From assembly GCA_913056285.1 (NCBI GenBank), contig CAJXNE010000115.1, forward strand, positions 1 through 6,587: a stretch of 6,587 nucleotides of DNA, given 5' to 3'. This stretch comes from an uncultured Zetaproteobacteria bacterium. GTDB lineage: Bacteria > Pseudomonadota > Zetaproteobacteria > Mariprofundales > Mariprofundaceae. Positions within the stretch are counted from its first letter, which is position 1; each line of letters opens with the position of its first letter. Positions 1-6,340 of the stretch are shown piece after piece. The position numbers and the translations under genes were made by a program. Below the pieces are notes generated by a model. It made no database searches. It saw only the letters and a program-made list of their open reading frames with translations, and was not told the DNA's origin.

Positions 1-39
1 GTGAGAGGGATGAGGCAGCAATGCCTCACCCTACTCGAT
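1..39 (+). mobile_element. 3' end of a group II intron (domain VI), truncated by the window edge
   Basis: The first 39 bases fold as a group II intron domain VI. GAG (3-5) pairs with CTC (34-36), A6 with T32, GGG (7-9) with CCC (29-31), and TGAGGCA (11-17) with TGCCTCA (22-28), closed by a GCAA tetraloop (18-21). A10 is unpaired on the left. A33 bulges on the right, seven nucleotides from the 3' end counting itself, which is where the lariat branch-point adenosine lies in this family. The element ends CTACTCGAT, and group II introns typically end in A plus a pyrimidine. Domain V and any intron-encoded reverse transcriptase would lie left of the window and are not seen, so the identification rests on domain VI alone. 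The alternative is an ordinary GNRA hairpin, for example a terminator of an upstream gene, but the TTTT at 39-42 is weak and detached from the stem. Confidence 0.62.
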
Positions 40-368
40 TTTAGCCATTTTGTAACGGTGGCTTTCCATTAGTCTGTCGGACTTCTGAGAAATCTTTTAT
101 CGAATCCAAGCCTGGACTTTTAAGTAACAAAATGACGGATTCTATCATGTTGTTATTCATGCGTTGGATTTTCGCAACGCGACATACGTCGCTATTCATT
201 CATGCTGCCGTGTCCTCGCTTGCTCCTTTGCCGGCAACGAACCCTTGCTCAGGCCAGTGTAGGCGTGGCTACGCCGTTGTTCGCAAGAAAACGTTGCAAA
301 TAAACGTCCGGCGCGATCATCACGGTGATCTATGAATAGTCCAGGCCAGGTCGTGGCGTTGAAGTGAT
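40..368. other. Non-coding stretch upstream of the porin, no gene supported
   Basis: No open frame here has a Shine-Dalgarno site or recognisable protein content. Short frames at 132-335 (+) and 196-399 (-) look like chance. Three small inverted repeats are visible: GCGTTG/CAACGC at 161-166 and 175-180, GGCGT/ACGCC at 262-266 and 271-275, and GATCA/TGATC at 315-319 and 326-330. None is followed by a T-run. If the intron call at 1-39 is right, this stretch begins with the intron's 3' exon. Confidence 0.6.
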
Positions 369-390
369 GGATGTGATGCAACACACATCT
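369..390. promoter_or_regulatory. Possible CRP/FNR-family operator
   Basis: TGTGA (372-376) and ACACA (383-387) are separated by 6 bp, within the larger inverted repeat GATGTG/CACATC (370-375 and 384-389). By my count the 22-bp site matches the E. coli CRP consensus at 14 positions. It sits about 30 bp upstream of the PhoB box, where an activator or modulator could act. No CRP gene is visible and the organism is unknown, so this is only a candidate. Confidence 0.3.
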
Positions 391-419
391 CTGTGCCAAA
401 TACCCACACTGTGTCTGTA

Positions 420-448
420 TGTCATCAATATGTCATAAGCGCACCATA
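420..448 (+). promoter_or_regulatory. Pho box (PhoB-binding direct repeats)
   Basis: TGTCATC (420-426), AATA, TGTCATA (431-437) forms an 18-bp box with the two heptamers 11 bp apart, the arrangement of the E. coli PhoB consensus with its CTGTCAT half-sites and AT-rich spacer. A weaker third unit, CACCATA (442-448), follows in the same register and shares the CATA end. The box lies 58 bp before the porin start. It implies induction of the porin under phosphate limitation by a PhoB-type regulator, and by read-through of the downstream pst genes. I found no equally good box elsewhere in the window. Confidence 0.78.
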
Positions 449-450
449 AC
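445..450 (+). promoter_or_regulatory. -10-like hexamer of the Pho promoter
   Basis: CATAAC matches TATAAT at four of six positions and lies 7 bp after the two-unit Pho box, slightly closer than the roughly 10 bp usual in E. coli. No good -35 hexamer is present, as expected where PhoB replaces it. It overlaps the weak third Pho unit, so one of the two assignments may be wrong. The leader to the porin start would be about 40 nt. Confidence 0.4.
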
Positions 451-484
451 GTTCGCCGCAACCCGAAATAAGGGATTGATAAAG

Positions 485-489
485 AGGAG
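485..489 (+). promoter_or_regulatory. Shine-Dalgarno AGGAG fixing the porin TTG start
   Basis: AGGAG lies 6 nt before TTG at 496, and the TTG opens directly into a good signal peptide. No ATG in this frame lies between the SD and the signal sequence, so the unusual TTG start is well supported. Confidence 0.8.
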
Positions 490-495
490 ATAAAA

Positions 496-1560
496 TTGAA
501 AGCAACTATTAAAACAATCGCTGCTCTCGCTGTATTGGCATATTCTGCTCCGGCTATAGCCGGTGGCGTGAGTGTTTATGACAATGGCGACAGCAAGCTC
601 AAGCTGGGCGGCAAGATTTTTTCGGATGTTACATCCTTTAAATCAACTAACGGCGCAGGCGTAGTCACCAAGCGCACCAAAAGCGCACGTATTTCACGTG
701 CATACCTGACAACAAAATATTATTTTAACAGCGACTGGATGATGCGCATCACGACAGATGTGAACCTTGATCCGGCGCTAACCAAGAAAAACAATAACAT
801 CTTCCTGAAGTATGCATACCTGGAAGGCAAGCTCTATGGCAAGGCGATCGTGTTGCGCGCGGGTCAGTCGCATACGCCGTGGATCGATCATGAAGAAGAA
901 CTCTGGGGTCACCGTTATGTCGAACCTGTATTGATTGACACCAATCATTATGATGCATCTTCCGATCTGGGTCTGGGTCTGAAAGGCAGTCTGGCTGATG
1001 GCATGGCTAAATACTTCGTGACTTACACCAATGGCGCTGGTTATGACCATCCGGGTCGTATTGGCAACAGCATGGATGTCGATTCCCGTTTCGGCTTGTA
1101 CCCGATCGAAGGGCTGACCCTGGATGTCCAGTATCGTAATGGCTACAGAGGCACCAAGACCTCGCCTACGCCGGGCCTGAATGGCACGGAAACGAAGTCC
1201 ACGCTGACACAGGTGATGGCTACGTATGGCATGGAACATGATTACCGTGTTGGCGCCAACTATGCGATCAATAAGAAGACGCCTACTGGCGGGGTTGCCG
1301 TGAAAGAAAACGCATTCGCACTGTGGGGCTGGGCTAACATCACGAATGGTTTTGGTGTATTTGCTCGTTATGAAAACACCAAAGACGATCAACTGGCTGC
1401 ATCTAAGAACAAAAAGACTCATTACGCCGGTGGTGTTGAATATTCACCAACCAAGCATGTGACGCTGGCGCTGGCTCTGGATCATACCAAGGCCACGCTG
1501 GGTGGTTTGAATAATGGTAAAACAGACCGTATCGGCCTGTGGACTCAAACGAAGTTCTAA
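496..1560 (+). CDS. Phosphate-selective porin (O/P-type outer-membrane beta-barrel)
   Basis: Codes for a 354-residue outer-membrane porin expected to pass phosphate or other anions into the periplasm. Residues 1-22 are a Sec signal peptide: Lys at 2 and 6, a hydrophobic core, and an AIA|GG cleavage site. The mature part has alternating polar and hydrophobic strands with Gly- and aromatic-rich turns, such as KLKLGGKIF near 32-40, and ends in Lys-Phe, the terminal aromatic expected by the Bam machinery. The overall pattern, including a RISRAYL...YYFN...WMMRITTDV block, resembles porins of the OprO/OprP family. Loops are rich in lysine (for example near 58-62 and 300-305), which suits anion selectivity, though this is inference. 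Starts at TTG with a strong SD. It lies directly under the Pho box and immediately before pstS, which supports the phosphate role. A more general anion porin remains possible, so no gene symbol is given. Confidence 0.85.
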   Translation: MKATIKTIAALAVLAYSAPAIAGGVSVYDNGDSKLKLGGKIFSDVTSFKSTNGAGVVTKRTKSARISRAYLTTKYYFNSDWMMRITTDVNLDPALTKKNNNIFLKYAYLEGKLYGKAIVLRAGQSHTPWIDHEEELWGHRYVEPVLIDTNHYDASSDLGLGLKGSLADGMAKYFVTYTNGAGYDHPGRIGNSMDVDSRFGLYPIEGLTLDVQYRNGYRGTKTSPTPGLNGTETKSTLTQVMATYGMEHDYRVGANYAINKKTPTGGVAVKENAFALWGWANITNGFGVFARYENTKDDQLAASKNKKTHYAGGVEYSPTKHVTLALALDHTKATLGGLNNGKTDRIGLWTQTKF

Positions 1561-1566
1561 AGCAAT

Positions 1567-1599
1567 AGCAGGTCGGGGTAATCGCCCCGGCCTGCTTTT
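1567..1599 (+). terminator. Rho-independent terminator or attenuator between porin and pstS
   Basis: A 12-bp stem pairs 1567-1578 with 1585-1596, with a single G-T wobble and a 6-nt loop (TAATCG), and runs into TTTT then A. It begins 6 bp after the porin stop. The T-run is short, so some read-through into pstS is likely. I see no clear second promoter in the 29 bp that remain before pstS. Confidence 0.8.
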
Positions 1600-1628
1600 A
1601 TGGTAACAATAAAACTAAGGAGATAAGC

Positions 1629-2675
1629 ATGAAAAAGATGATTTTTGCTGCAGCAATGATTGCAGCCAGTGCCATGAGCACAGCACCCCTGGCTCAGGCC
1701 GCAGCTACCATTACCGGCGCGGGCGCAACATTCCCTTACCCTGTGTATTCACAGTGGGCGCATGACTACAATAAAGAAACTGGCGTGAAGCTGAACTATC
1801 AGTCCATCGGTTCCGGCGGCGGCATCAAGCAGATCAAGGCCAAAACCGTGGACTTCGGCGCATCCGATGCGCCACTGAAAGCTGCTGAACTGGATAAATT
1901 CGGTCTGATGCAGTTCCCGATGATCATGGGCGGCGTGGTGCCGGTTGTGCATATCAAAGGCATTAAAGCTGGTCAGTTGAAACTCTCTGCCAGCAACCTG
2001 GCTGATATCTACCTGGGTAAAATCACCAAGTGGAATGATGCCCGCATCACTGCTAACAACAAGGGTCTGAGGCTGCCGGCTCAGGATATTACCGTTGTTC
2101 ACCGTTCTGACGGTTCCGGTACTACCTGGATCTTCACCAACTACCTGACCAAGATCAGCGCTGATTGGGCCAAGACACTGGGCAATGCCAAAGCTGTTGC
2201 ATGGCCTGTCGGTCTCGGCGGCAAGGGCAACGAGGGCGTTGCTGCATTCGTCAGAAAGGTCAATGGTTCCATCGGTTATGTTGAGTATGCTTATGCGCTG
2301 CAGAACCACATGGCTTCTATCCTGTTGCAGAATCTGAACGGTACTTATGTGGCTCCGACTTCCGCAAACTTCCAGGCTGCTGCCGCTGGCGCTGACTGGA
2401 GCCATGCCAAGGGTTATTACATGGTACTGACCAATCAGCCGGGTGCAACTTCCTGGCCGATCACCGGTGCTTCTTTCATCCTGCTGTATAAGACTCAGGC
2501 CAAGCCTGCGCAGGCTAAAGAAGTGTTGAAGTTCTATAACTGGAGCTACAAGAACGGCGCCAAGGCAGCTGAAAAGCTGGATTATGTGCCAATGCCTGCA
2601 GCGGTTGCCGATATGGTTCGCGCTACATGGAAAAGTGTCCTGAAAGATAAGAACGGTCACGCTATCTGGAAGTAA
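1629..2675 (+). CDS. pstS: Periplasmic phosphate-binding protein PstS
   Basis: A 348-residue substrate-binding protein of the high-affinity phosphate ABC transporter. Residues 1-24 form the signal peptide (MKKM start, hydrophobic core, AQA before Ala25); there is no lipobox Cys, so it should be a free periplasmic protein. The phosphate-coordinating residues known from E. coli PstS are all present with a constant offset of 24: Thr34 and Phe35 in GAGATFP, Ser62 in SIGSGGG, Asp80 in DFGASDAPL, and Arg159, Asp161, Ser163, Gly164 and Thr165 in HRSDGSGTTW. Further family hallmarks include GKITKWND (130-137) and GNEGVAAFV. Length is close to E. coli PstS (346). ATG at 1629 follows AAGGAGA (1617-1623) at 5 nt. 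It sits after the porin terminator and before a three-hairpin gap, fitting a subunit made in excess over the membrane components. Confidence 0.97.
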   Translation: MKKMIFAAAMIAASAMSTAPLAQAAATITGAGATFPYPVYSQWAHDYNKETGVKLNYQSIGSGGGIKQIKAKTVDFGASDAPLKAAELDKFGLMQFPMIMGGVVPVVHIKGIKAGQLKLSASNLADIYLGKITKWNDARITANNKGLRLPAQDITVVHRSDGSGTTWIFTNYLTKISADWAKTLGNAKAVAWPVGLGGKGNEGVAAFVRKVNGSIGYVEYAYALQNHMASILLQNLNGTYVAPTSANFQAAAAGADWSHAKGYYMVLTNQPGATSWPITGASFILLYKTQAKPAQAKEVLKFYNWSYKNGAKAAEKLDYVPMPAAVADMVRATWKSVLKDKNGHAIWK

Positions 2676-2680
2676 CACTG

Positions 2681-2721
2681 TTTTACACTGACCCTGCGTC
2701 TAGAGTCAGTGCGCTGTAAAA
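2681..2721 (+). other. Imperfect stem-loop just after pstS
   Basis: TTTTACA (2681-2687) pairs with TGTAAAA (2715-2721), and CTGAC (2688-2692) with GTCAG (2705-2709), leaving a 5-nt bulge (2710-2714) and a 12-nt loop. It starts 5 bp after the pstS stop and abuts the terminator hairpin. A role in protecting the pstS 3' end is inference. Confidence 0.5.
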
Positions 2722-2722
2722 G

Positions 2723-2753
2723 GGCCGGGGGGTTTGAATCCCCCGGCCGTTCT
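2723..2753 (+). terminator. GC-rich terminator or attenuator after pstS
   Basis: A 9-bp all-GC stem (2723-2731 with 2740-2748) closes an 8-nt loop and is followed by GTTCTTT, a broken T-run. It would stop most transcripts after pstS while allowing some into pstC, in line with the known excess of binding protein over permease in pst operons. Confidence 0.75.
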
Positions 2754-2768
2754 TTGCGGAAGTTAAAT

Positions 2769-2809
2769 ACAGTTAGCAAACCGTTTATGACGAAGGCTTT
2801 GCTAACTGT
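2769..2809. repeat. Perfect 12-bp inverted repeat in the pstS-pstC gap
   Basis: ACAGTTAGCAAA (2769-2780) and TTTGCTAACTGT (2798-2809) are exact inverted copies around a 17-nt loop. A T-G wobble and two A-T pairs extend it outward. There is no T-run after it on the + strand, so it is not a standard terminator; an RNA stem, operator or processing site are possible. Beyond it, 2810-2903 shows no gene or clear promoter. Confidence 0.75.
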
Positions 2810-2903
2810 GTTAAAAACAGTCGCGTGAGAAACCAATACGAATGATTGAATGCCATGGCGTAGCCGGTAGCTTGCGGTAAACATTGCGAGCGTACGCATT
2901 GGC

Positions 2904-2908
2904 GGAGG
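2904..2908 (+). promoter_or_regulatory. Shine-Dalgarno GGAGG of pstC, long spacing
   Basis: GGAGG is the only good SD before pstC but lies 13 nt from the ATG, longer than the 5-9 nt of its neighbours. No other usual start codon lies closer in frame, so initiation may be modest. Confidence 0.6.
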
Positions 2909-2921
2909 ATTTTTCTTTAGC

Positions 2922-3848
2922 ATGAAAACAGCACACAATAAAAAATGGGGCGATGTAATCTTTCGCGGCATTACACTCGCGTTTGCATTGGGTATTCTGG
3001 CGTTGTTTGCTGCGATTGTAGGCAATTTGTGGCATGAGTCGCTGCCATCCATCCATAAATTCGGTTTTTCATTTTTAACCAGTGATGCCTGGAATCCCGT
3101 CAAAGATGATTTCGGCGCCTATATTGCCATCGTCGGCACGTTGGTATCCACCCTGCTGGCCATGTTGATTGCCGTGCCGATCTCTATCGGCGTCGCCCTG
3201 TTTCTGGCTGAACTGGCGCCGGAATGGATGAAAGCGCCATTCGGCACCGCCATCGAATTGCTGGCCGCGATTCCCAGTATCGTTTACGGCATGTGGCGCC
3301 TGTTCGTGTTGGCGCCATTGATGTCCGATCATGTCCAACCGTGGCTGGCCGAACATTTCGGTTTTTTACCCTTCTTTACCGGCCCGGCTATGGGTATCGG
3401 CATGCTGACTGCCGGCCTGGTGCTGGCGCTGATGATTCTGCCCTTTATTGCATCGGTGACGCGTGATGTGTTTTTGATGGTGCCGCAGAATCTCAAGGAA
3501 GCTGCCTACGGCATGGGCTGTACCACCTGGGAGGTGGTGCGCGATATCATGATTCCCTATGGTAAAAAAGGTATCGCCGGCGCGGTATTCCTCGGCATGG
3601 GTCGGGCGCTGGGTGAAACCATGGCCATCACCTTTGTGATTGGTAATGCCTATCATCTGTCGTGGTCGCTATTTGCGCCCGGCACCTCCATCGCCTCGGC
3701 ACTGGCCAACGAATTCACCGAAGCAGACAGCGATATTTATCTCTCATCGCTGGTTGAACTGGGGCTGGTGTTGTTCCTGATCACCTTCATCGTGCTGGGC
3801 ATCGCGCAGCTATGGCTCAAACGCGGCAATCAGGGAGGCGGACGATGA
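2922..3848 (+). CDS. pstC: Phosphate ABC transporter permease PstC
   Basis: A 308-residue inner-membrane permease that forms the phosphate channel with PstA. Six hydrophobic segments are visible: about 12-37, 67-96, 107-131, a Gly-rich one around 145-175, about 215-240, and 270-300. The conserved periplasmic stretch FLTSDAWNPV (51-60) precedes the second segment. The cytoplasmic EAA loop that docks on PstB is clear, with E193-A-A-Y-G-M-G in NLKEAAYGMG followed by W-EVVRDIMIP, and GRALGETMA follows as in the family. Other hallmarks are ELLAAIPS (112-119). Length is close to E. coli PstC (319). The ATG at 2922 has a distant SD (2904-2908). Its stop overlaps the pstA start in ATGA, so the two subunits are translationally coupled. 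Confidence 0.96.
   Translation: MKTAHNKKWGDVIFRGITLAFALGILALFAAIVGNLWHESLPSIHKFGFSFLTSDAWNPVKDDFGAYIAIVGTLVSTLLAMLIAVPISIGVALFLAELAPEWMKAPFGTAIELLAAIPSIVYGMWRLFVLAPLMSDHVQPWLAEHFGFLPFFTGPAMGIGMLTAGLVLALMILPFIASVTRDVFLMVPQNLKEAAYGMGCTTWEVVRDIMIPYGKKGIAGAVFLGMGRALGETMAITFVIGNAYHLSWSLFAPGTSIASALANEFTEADSDIYLSSLVELGLVLFLITFIVLGIAQLWLKRGNQGGGR
3833..3838 (+). promoter_or_regulatory. Shine-Dalgarno GGGAGG fixing the pstA start
   Basis: GGGAGG lies inside the end of pstC, 6 nt before the ATG at 3845. It selects this start over an in-frame ATG at 3812 that lacks an SD. Confidence 0.8.
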
Positions 3849-4687
3849 TCAGGCGGCAACGACGCATACTCGTCAATCGTATTATTCTCGGCCTGTCCGG
3901 CGCAGCTGCAACGCTCGGCCTGGTCATGCTGACATGGATTCTGGGCGATGTGGCGCTGCGCGGATTGCAGGCTGTCAACTGGACGTTTTTTACCGAACTG
4001 CCCACCCCGCCCGGCATGGAAGGCGGCGGGCTGGCCAACGCTATTGTCGGTACCCTGCTAATGACCGTTGCAGCCACCTGCATGTCGGTGCCATTTGGCG
4101 TGTTGGCCGGCACCTGGCTATCCGAATTCGGGCGTGATTCGAAGCTCGGTGGCGTGATTCGTTATTTCTCGGATATTATGGTTTCGGCGCCCTCGATTGT
4201 GATCGGCGTATTCGTTTATGTGGTGATGGTCAGGCCGATGGGGCATTTCTCCGGCTGGGCCGGCGCCGTATCGCTGGCGATTATTATGCTGCCTGTCGTA
4301 TCTCGAACCACCGAGGAAATGCTGAAACTGGTGCCGCATGAACTGCGTGAAGCAGCCCTGGCGCTGGGCGCGCCATATTGGAAGATCATGCCGCAGGTGA
4401 TTTATAAAGCCGCTGCCGCCGGCATGGCGACCGGCATTATGCTGGCCGTGGCGCGCGTGGCAGGTGAAACCGCACCGTTGTTATTTACCGCCATGAACAG
4501 CCCGTACTGGATGGAAAGCATGAACGAGCCGATGGCCAACCTCACCGTGGCCCTGTTCAATTATGCCATGAGTCCCTATGATGACTGGCAAACCAAGGCA
4601 TGGGGCGCAGCCTTCCTGATTACGATGGCTGTCCTGTTCGCTACAATTCTGACCCGGCTTATATTGCACAAGAGGAGCTCACATTGA
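3845..4687 (+). CDS. pstA: Phosphate ABC transporter permease PstA
   Basis: A 280-residue inner-membrane permease, partner of PstC. It begins MIRRQRR, a positive cytoplasmic tail before the first hydrophobic segment (about 14-38), and shows about six membrane segments in all, including LANAIVGTLLMTVAATCMSV and the last one near residues 250-275. The family stretch LSEFGRDSKLGG and the SAPSIVIGVFVY region follow. The EAA loop that contacts PstB is E169-A-A-L-A-L-G in HELREAALALG, followed by YWKIMPQVI, and GETAPLLFTA comes after as in PstA proteins. Length is near E. coli PstA (296). The start at 3845 is chosen for its SD and the ATGA overlap with pstC. The end overlaps the pstB start in TTGA. 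Confidence 0.95.
   Translation: MIRRQRRILVNRIILGLSGAAATLGLVMLTWILGDVALRGLQAVNWTFFTELPTPPGMEGGGLANAIVGTLLMTVAATCMSVPFGVLAGTWLSEFGRDSKLGGVIRYFSDIMVSAPSIVIGVFVYVVMVRPMGHFSGWAGAVSLAIIMLPVVSRTTEEMLKLVPHELREAALALGAPYWKIMPQVIYKAAAAGMATGIMLAVARVAGETAPLLFTAMNSPYWMESMNEPMANLTVALFNYAMSPYDDWQTKAWGAAFLITMAVLFATILTRLILHKRSSH
4672..4677 (+). promoter_or_regulatory. Shine-Dalgarno GAGGAG fixing the pstB TTG start
   Basis: GAGGAG lies inside the end of pstA, 6 nt before TTG at 4684. Neither the upstream in-frame ATG (4600) nor the downstream one (4729) has a comparable SD. Confidence 0.75.
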
Positions 4688-5553
4688 CCACGGCTACTGC
4701 AACCCAATCCACCCCTTTCATCAATCCCATGGCGGCTGCCATCCCGGATGCTGACGAACAGAGCACGAGCATTGAAACCGGCGCAGCCAGTGCTGATGGT
4801 GAAATCAAACTCTCTGTGCGCAATCTGGATTTCTACTATGGCAACACGCAAGTGCTGTTCGGCAATACGCTGGAAATCGCTAAAAACCGGGTAACGGCGT
4901 TTATCGGCCCGTCCGGTTGCGGCAAGTCCACCCATATCCGCACCTACAATCGCATGTTCGACCTCTACAAGGGGCATCGGGCCGAAGGTGAAATCATCAT
5001 GGACGGGGTGAATATTATCGACCCCAAGGTGCAAGGTTTATCGCTGCGCCATAAAATCGGCATGATCTTCCAGAAGCCGACGCCCTTTCCGATGACTGTT
5101 GCTGAAAATATCGCCTATGGCTTAAAGCTGCACACCAGCATGAACAAGAGCGATAGGGATGATGTGGTTGAAAAAGCCCTGCGTGGGGCGGCATTGTGGG
5201 AAGAAGTCAAAGATATGCTCAACAAGCCCGGCACGGCTCTATCCGGCGGCCAGCAGCAGCGTTTGTGCATTGCCCGCGCTCTGGCTGTTGAGCCGGAAGT
5301 GATTCTGATGGATGAGCCCTGTTCAGCTCTGGATCCGATTGCCACAGCCAAGATCGAAGAGCTGATTGATGAGCTGAAGAAGAAATTCACCATCGTGATC
5401 GTCACCCATAATATGCAACAGGCGGCACGCGTTTCTGATTCTACCGCCTTTTTCTATCTGGGCAAATTGATTGAATTCGGTGCAACCAATGAATTATTCA
5501 CCAACCCGTCCAACCAGCAGACCGAGGACTACATTACCGGTCGCTTTGGTTAA
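4684..5553 (+). CDS. pstB: Phosphate ABC transporter ATP-binding protein PstB
   Basis: A 289-residue cytoplasmic ATPase that powers PstSCAB. All ABC motifs are intact: Walker A GPSGCGKST (75-83), Q-loop Gln130 in IFQKPTPFPM, signature LSGGQQQR (186-193), Walker B VILMDEP (206-212) with Glu211, D-loop SALD (214-217), and switch His242 in VTHNMQQ. IKLSVRNLDFYYG (41-53) is the usual PstB beginning; the 40 or so residues before it are an Ala/Thr/Ser-rich extension about 30 residues longer than in E. coli PstB (257 residues). The TTG start is chosen for its SD and its TTGA overlap with the pstA stop; a start at Met16 would shorten the extension but lacks an SD. After Walker A it reads THIRTYNRM, where E. 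coli-type proteins carry a Leu pair. Confidence 0.97.
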   Translation: MTTATATQSTPFINPMAAAIPDADEQSTSIETGAASADGEIKLSVRNLDFYYGNTQVLFGNTLEIAKNRVTAFIGPSGCGKSTHIRTYNRMFDLYKGHRAEGEIIMDGVNIIDPKVQGLSLRHKIGMIFQKPTPFPMTVAENIAYGLKLHTSMNKSDRDDVVEKALRGAALWEEVKDMLNKPGTALSGGQQQRLCIARALAVEPEVILMDEPCSALDPIATAKIEELIDELKKKFTIVIVTHNMQQAARVSDSTAFFYLGKLIEFGATNELFTNPSNQQTEDYITGRFG

Positions 5554-5578
5554 TATGAAACAAACAACGCGCCTGCAT

Positions 5579-5582
5579 GGAG
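5579..5582 (+). promoter_or_regulatory. Shine-Dalgarno GGAG fixing the phoU start
   Basis: GGAG lies 6 nt before ATG at 5589. The in-frame ATG at 5577 overlaps this SD and has none of its own, so the later start is preferred. Confidence 0.65.
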
Positions 5583-5588
5583 TATCTG

Positions 5589-6314
5589 ATGAATGAACAT
5601 ACCGTAAAAAAGTTTGAAGATGAATTAAGCCTGCTCAAGGAACGCATCCTCCTGATGGGGGGGCTGGTTGAAAAAGCGCTGAATCGATCCATGAATTCAC
5701 TGATCAAGCATGATACCAAACGCGCGCATAAAGTGATTGAGCGCGACAGCGCCATCAATGATCTGGAACTGGAAATTGATGAAATCACCCGCGTCATTCT
5801 GGCGCTGCGTCAGCCGGCGGCCAGCGATCTACGCTTTGTCATATCGGCCATTAAACTGGTCACCGATCTGGAACGCATCGGCGATCTGTCTGAAGGCATT
5901 GCCGAGAAAATGCTGGAAACAAGTGAACACCCGCTGGTGCAGGTGGAATCGCTTGAAACGCTTTCCGATATAGCCATGACACAACTCAAGCAAGTGCTTG
6001 ATGCCTTCTCCAGCGAGAATTTGGAAGGAGCCATGCATTGTATCGAAAGTGATAAACAGGTTAATTCCCTGTATAAATCCATGCATCGTGAATTTTTAAC
6101 CTATATGGTTGAAGATCCCCATCAGATTACCTCCGGCCTGATTGCACTGGGTATTGCGAAAAATCTGGAGCGCATTGGTGACCATACCGTGAATATGGCG
6201 CAAATGGTGGTGTATATGGTGAATGGTATGGATATTCGCCACATGGGTCGCAAAAAATCAGTGGCAGCCATCAGTGATTCACTGGATGAGCAGAATCAGG
6301 AAACCGCCGCTTAA
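5589..6314 (+). CDS. phoU: Phosphate signalling protein PhoU
   Basis: A 241-residue, all-helical cytoplasmic protein that links the PstSCAB transporter to the PhoR/PhoB system and restrains phosphate uptake and Pho-regulon expression when phosphate is plentiful. The two tandem three-helix PhoU repeats are visible. The first has ERDSAINDLELEID (51-64), RQPAASDLR (74-82) and DLERIGD (93-99). The second has the matching acidic helix ending before residue 160 and NLERIGDHTVNMA (192-204). These E/D-rich motifs bind metal clusters in known PhoU structures. The length equals that of E. coli PhoU. It lies 35 bp after pstB with no promoter or terminator between, so it should be the last gene of the pstCAB transcript. 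Starting at 5577 instead would add four residues. Confidence 0.95.
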   Translation: MNEHTVKKFEDELSLLKERILLMGGLVEKALNRSMNSLIKHDTKRAHKVIERDSAINDLELEIDEITRVILALRQPAASDLRFVISAIKLVTDLERIGDLSEGIAEKMLETSEHPLVQVESLETLSDIAMTQLKQVLDAFSSENLEGAMHCIESDKQVNSLYKSMHREFLTYMVEDPHQITSGLIALGIAKNLERIGDHTVNMAQMVVYMVNGMDIRHMGRKKSVAAISDSLDEQNQETAA

Positions 6315-6340
6315 CTCAGCATAGCCGGGACCAAAAACCT

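Noticed and set aside
132..335. Short + strand frame (67 codons) upstream of the porin
   Set aside because: No SD before its ATG and no recognisable sequence.
778..1422. Antisense open frame (214 codons) across the porin
   Set aside because: It lies wholly inside a well-supported porin gene and has no SD or recognisable content.
1749..2678. Long antisense open frame (309 codons) across pstS
   Set aside because: It is the shadow of a fully conserved PstS reading frame, and its translation shows no recognisable domain.
2783..2793. Pho half-site (GTCATA on the - strand) in the pstS-pstC gap
   Set aside because: Only one half-site; no partner heptamer 11 bp away.
2657..3103. Antisense frame of 148 codons spanning the pstS-pstC gap
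   Set aside because: It runs through three stem-loops and the pstC start; the translation is low in typical protein features.
3812..3844. Upstream ATG for pstA, adding 11 residues
   Set aside because: It has no SD, while ATG at 3845 has GGGAGG at 6 nt and the ATGA overlap.
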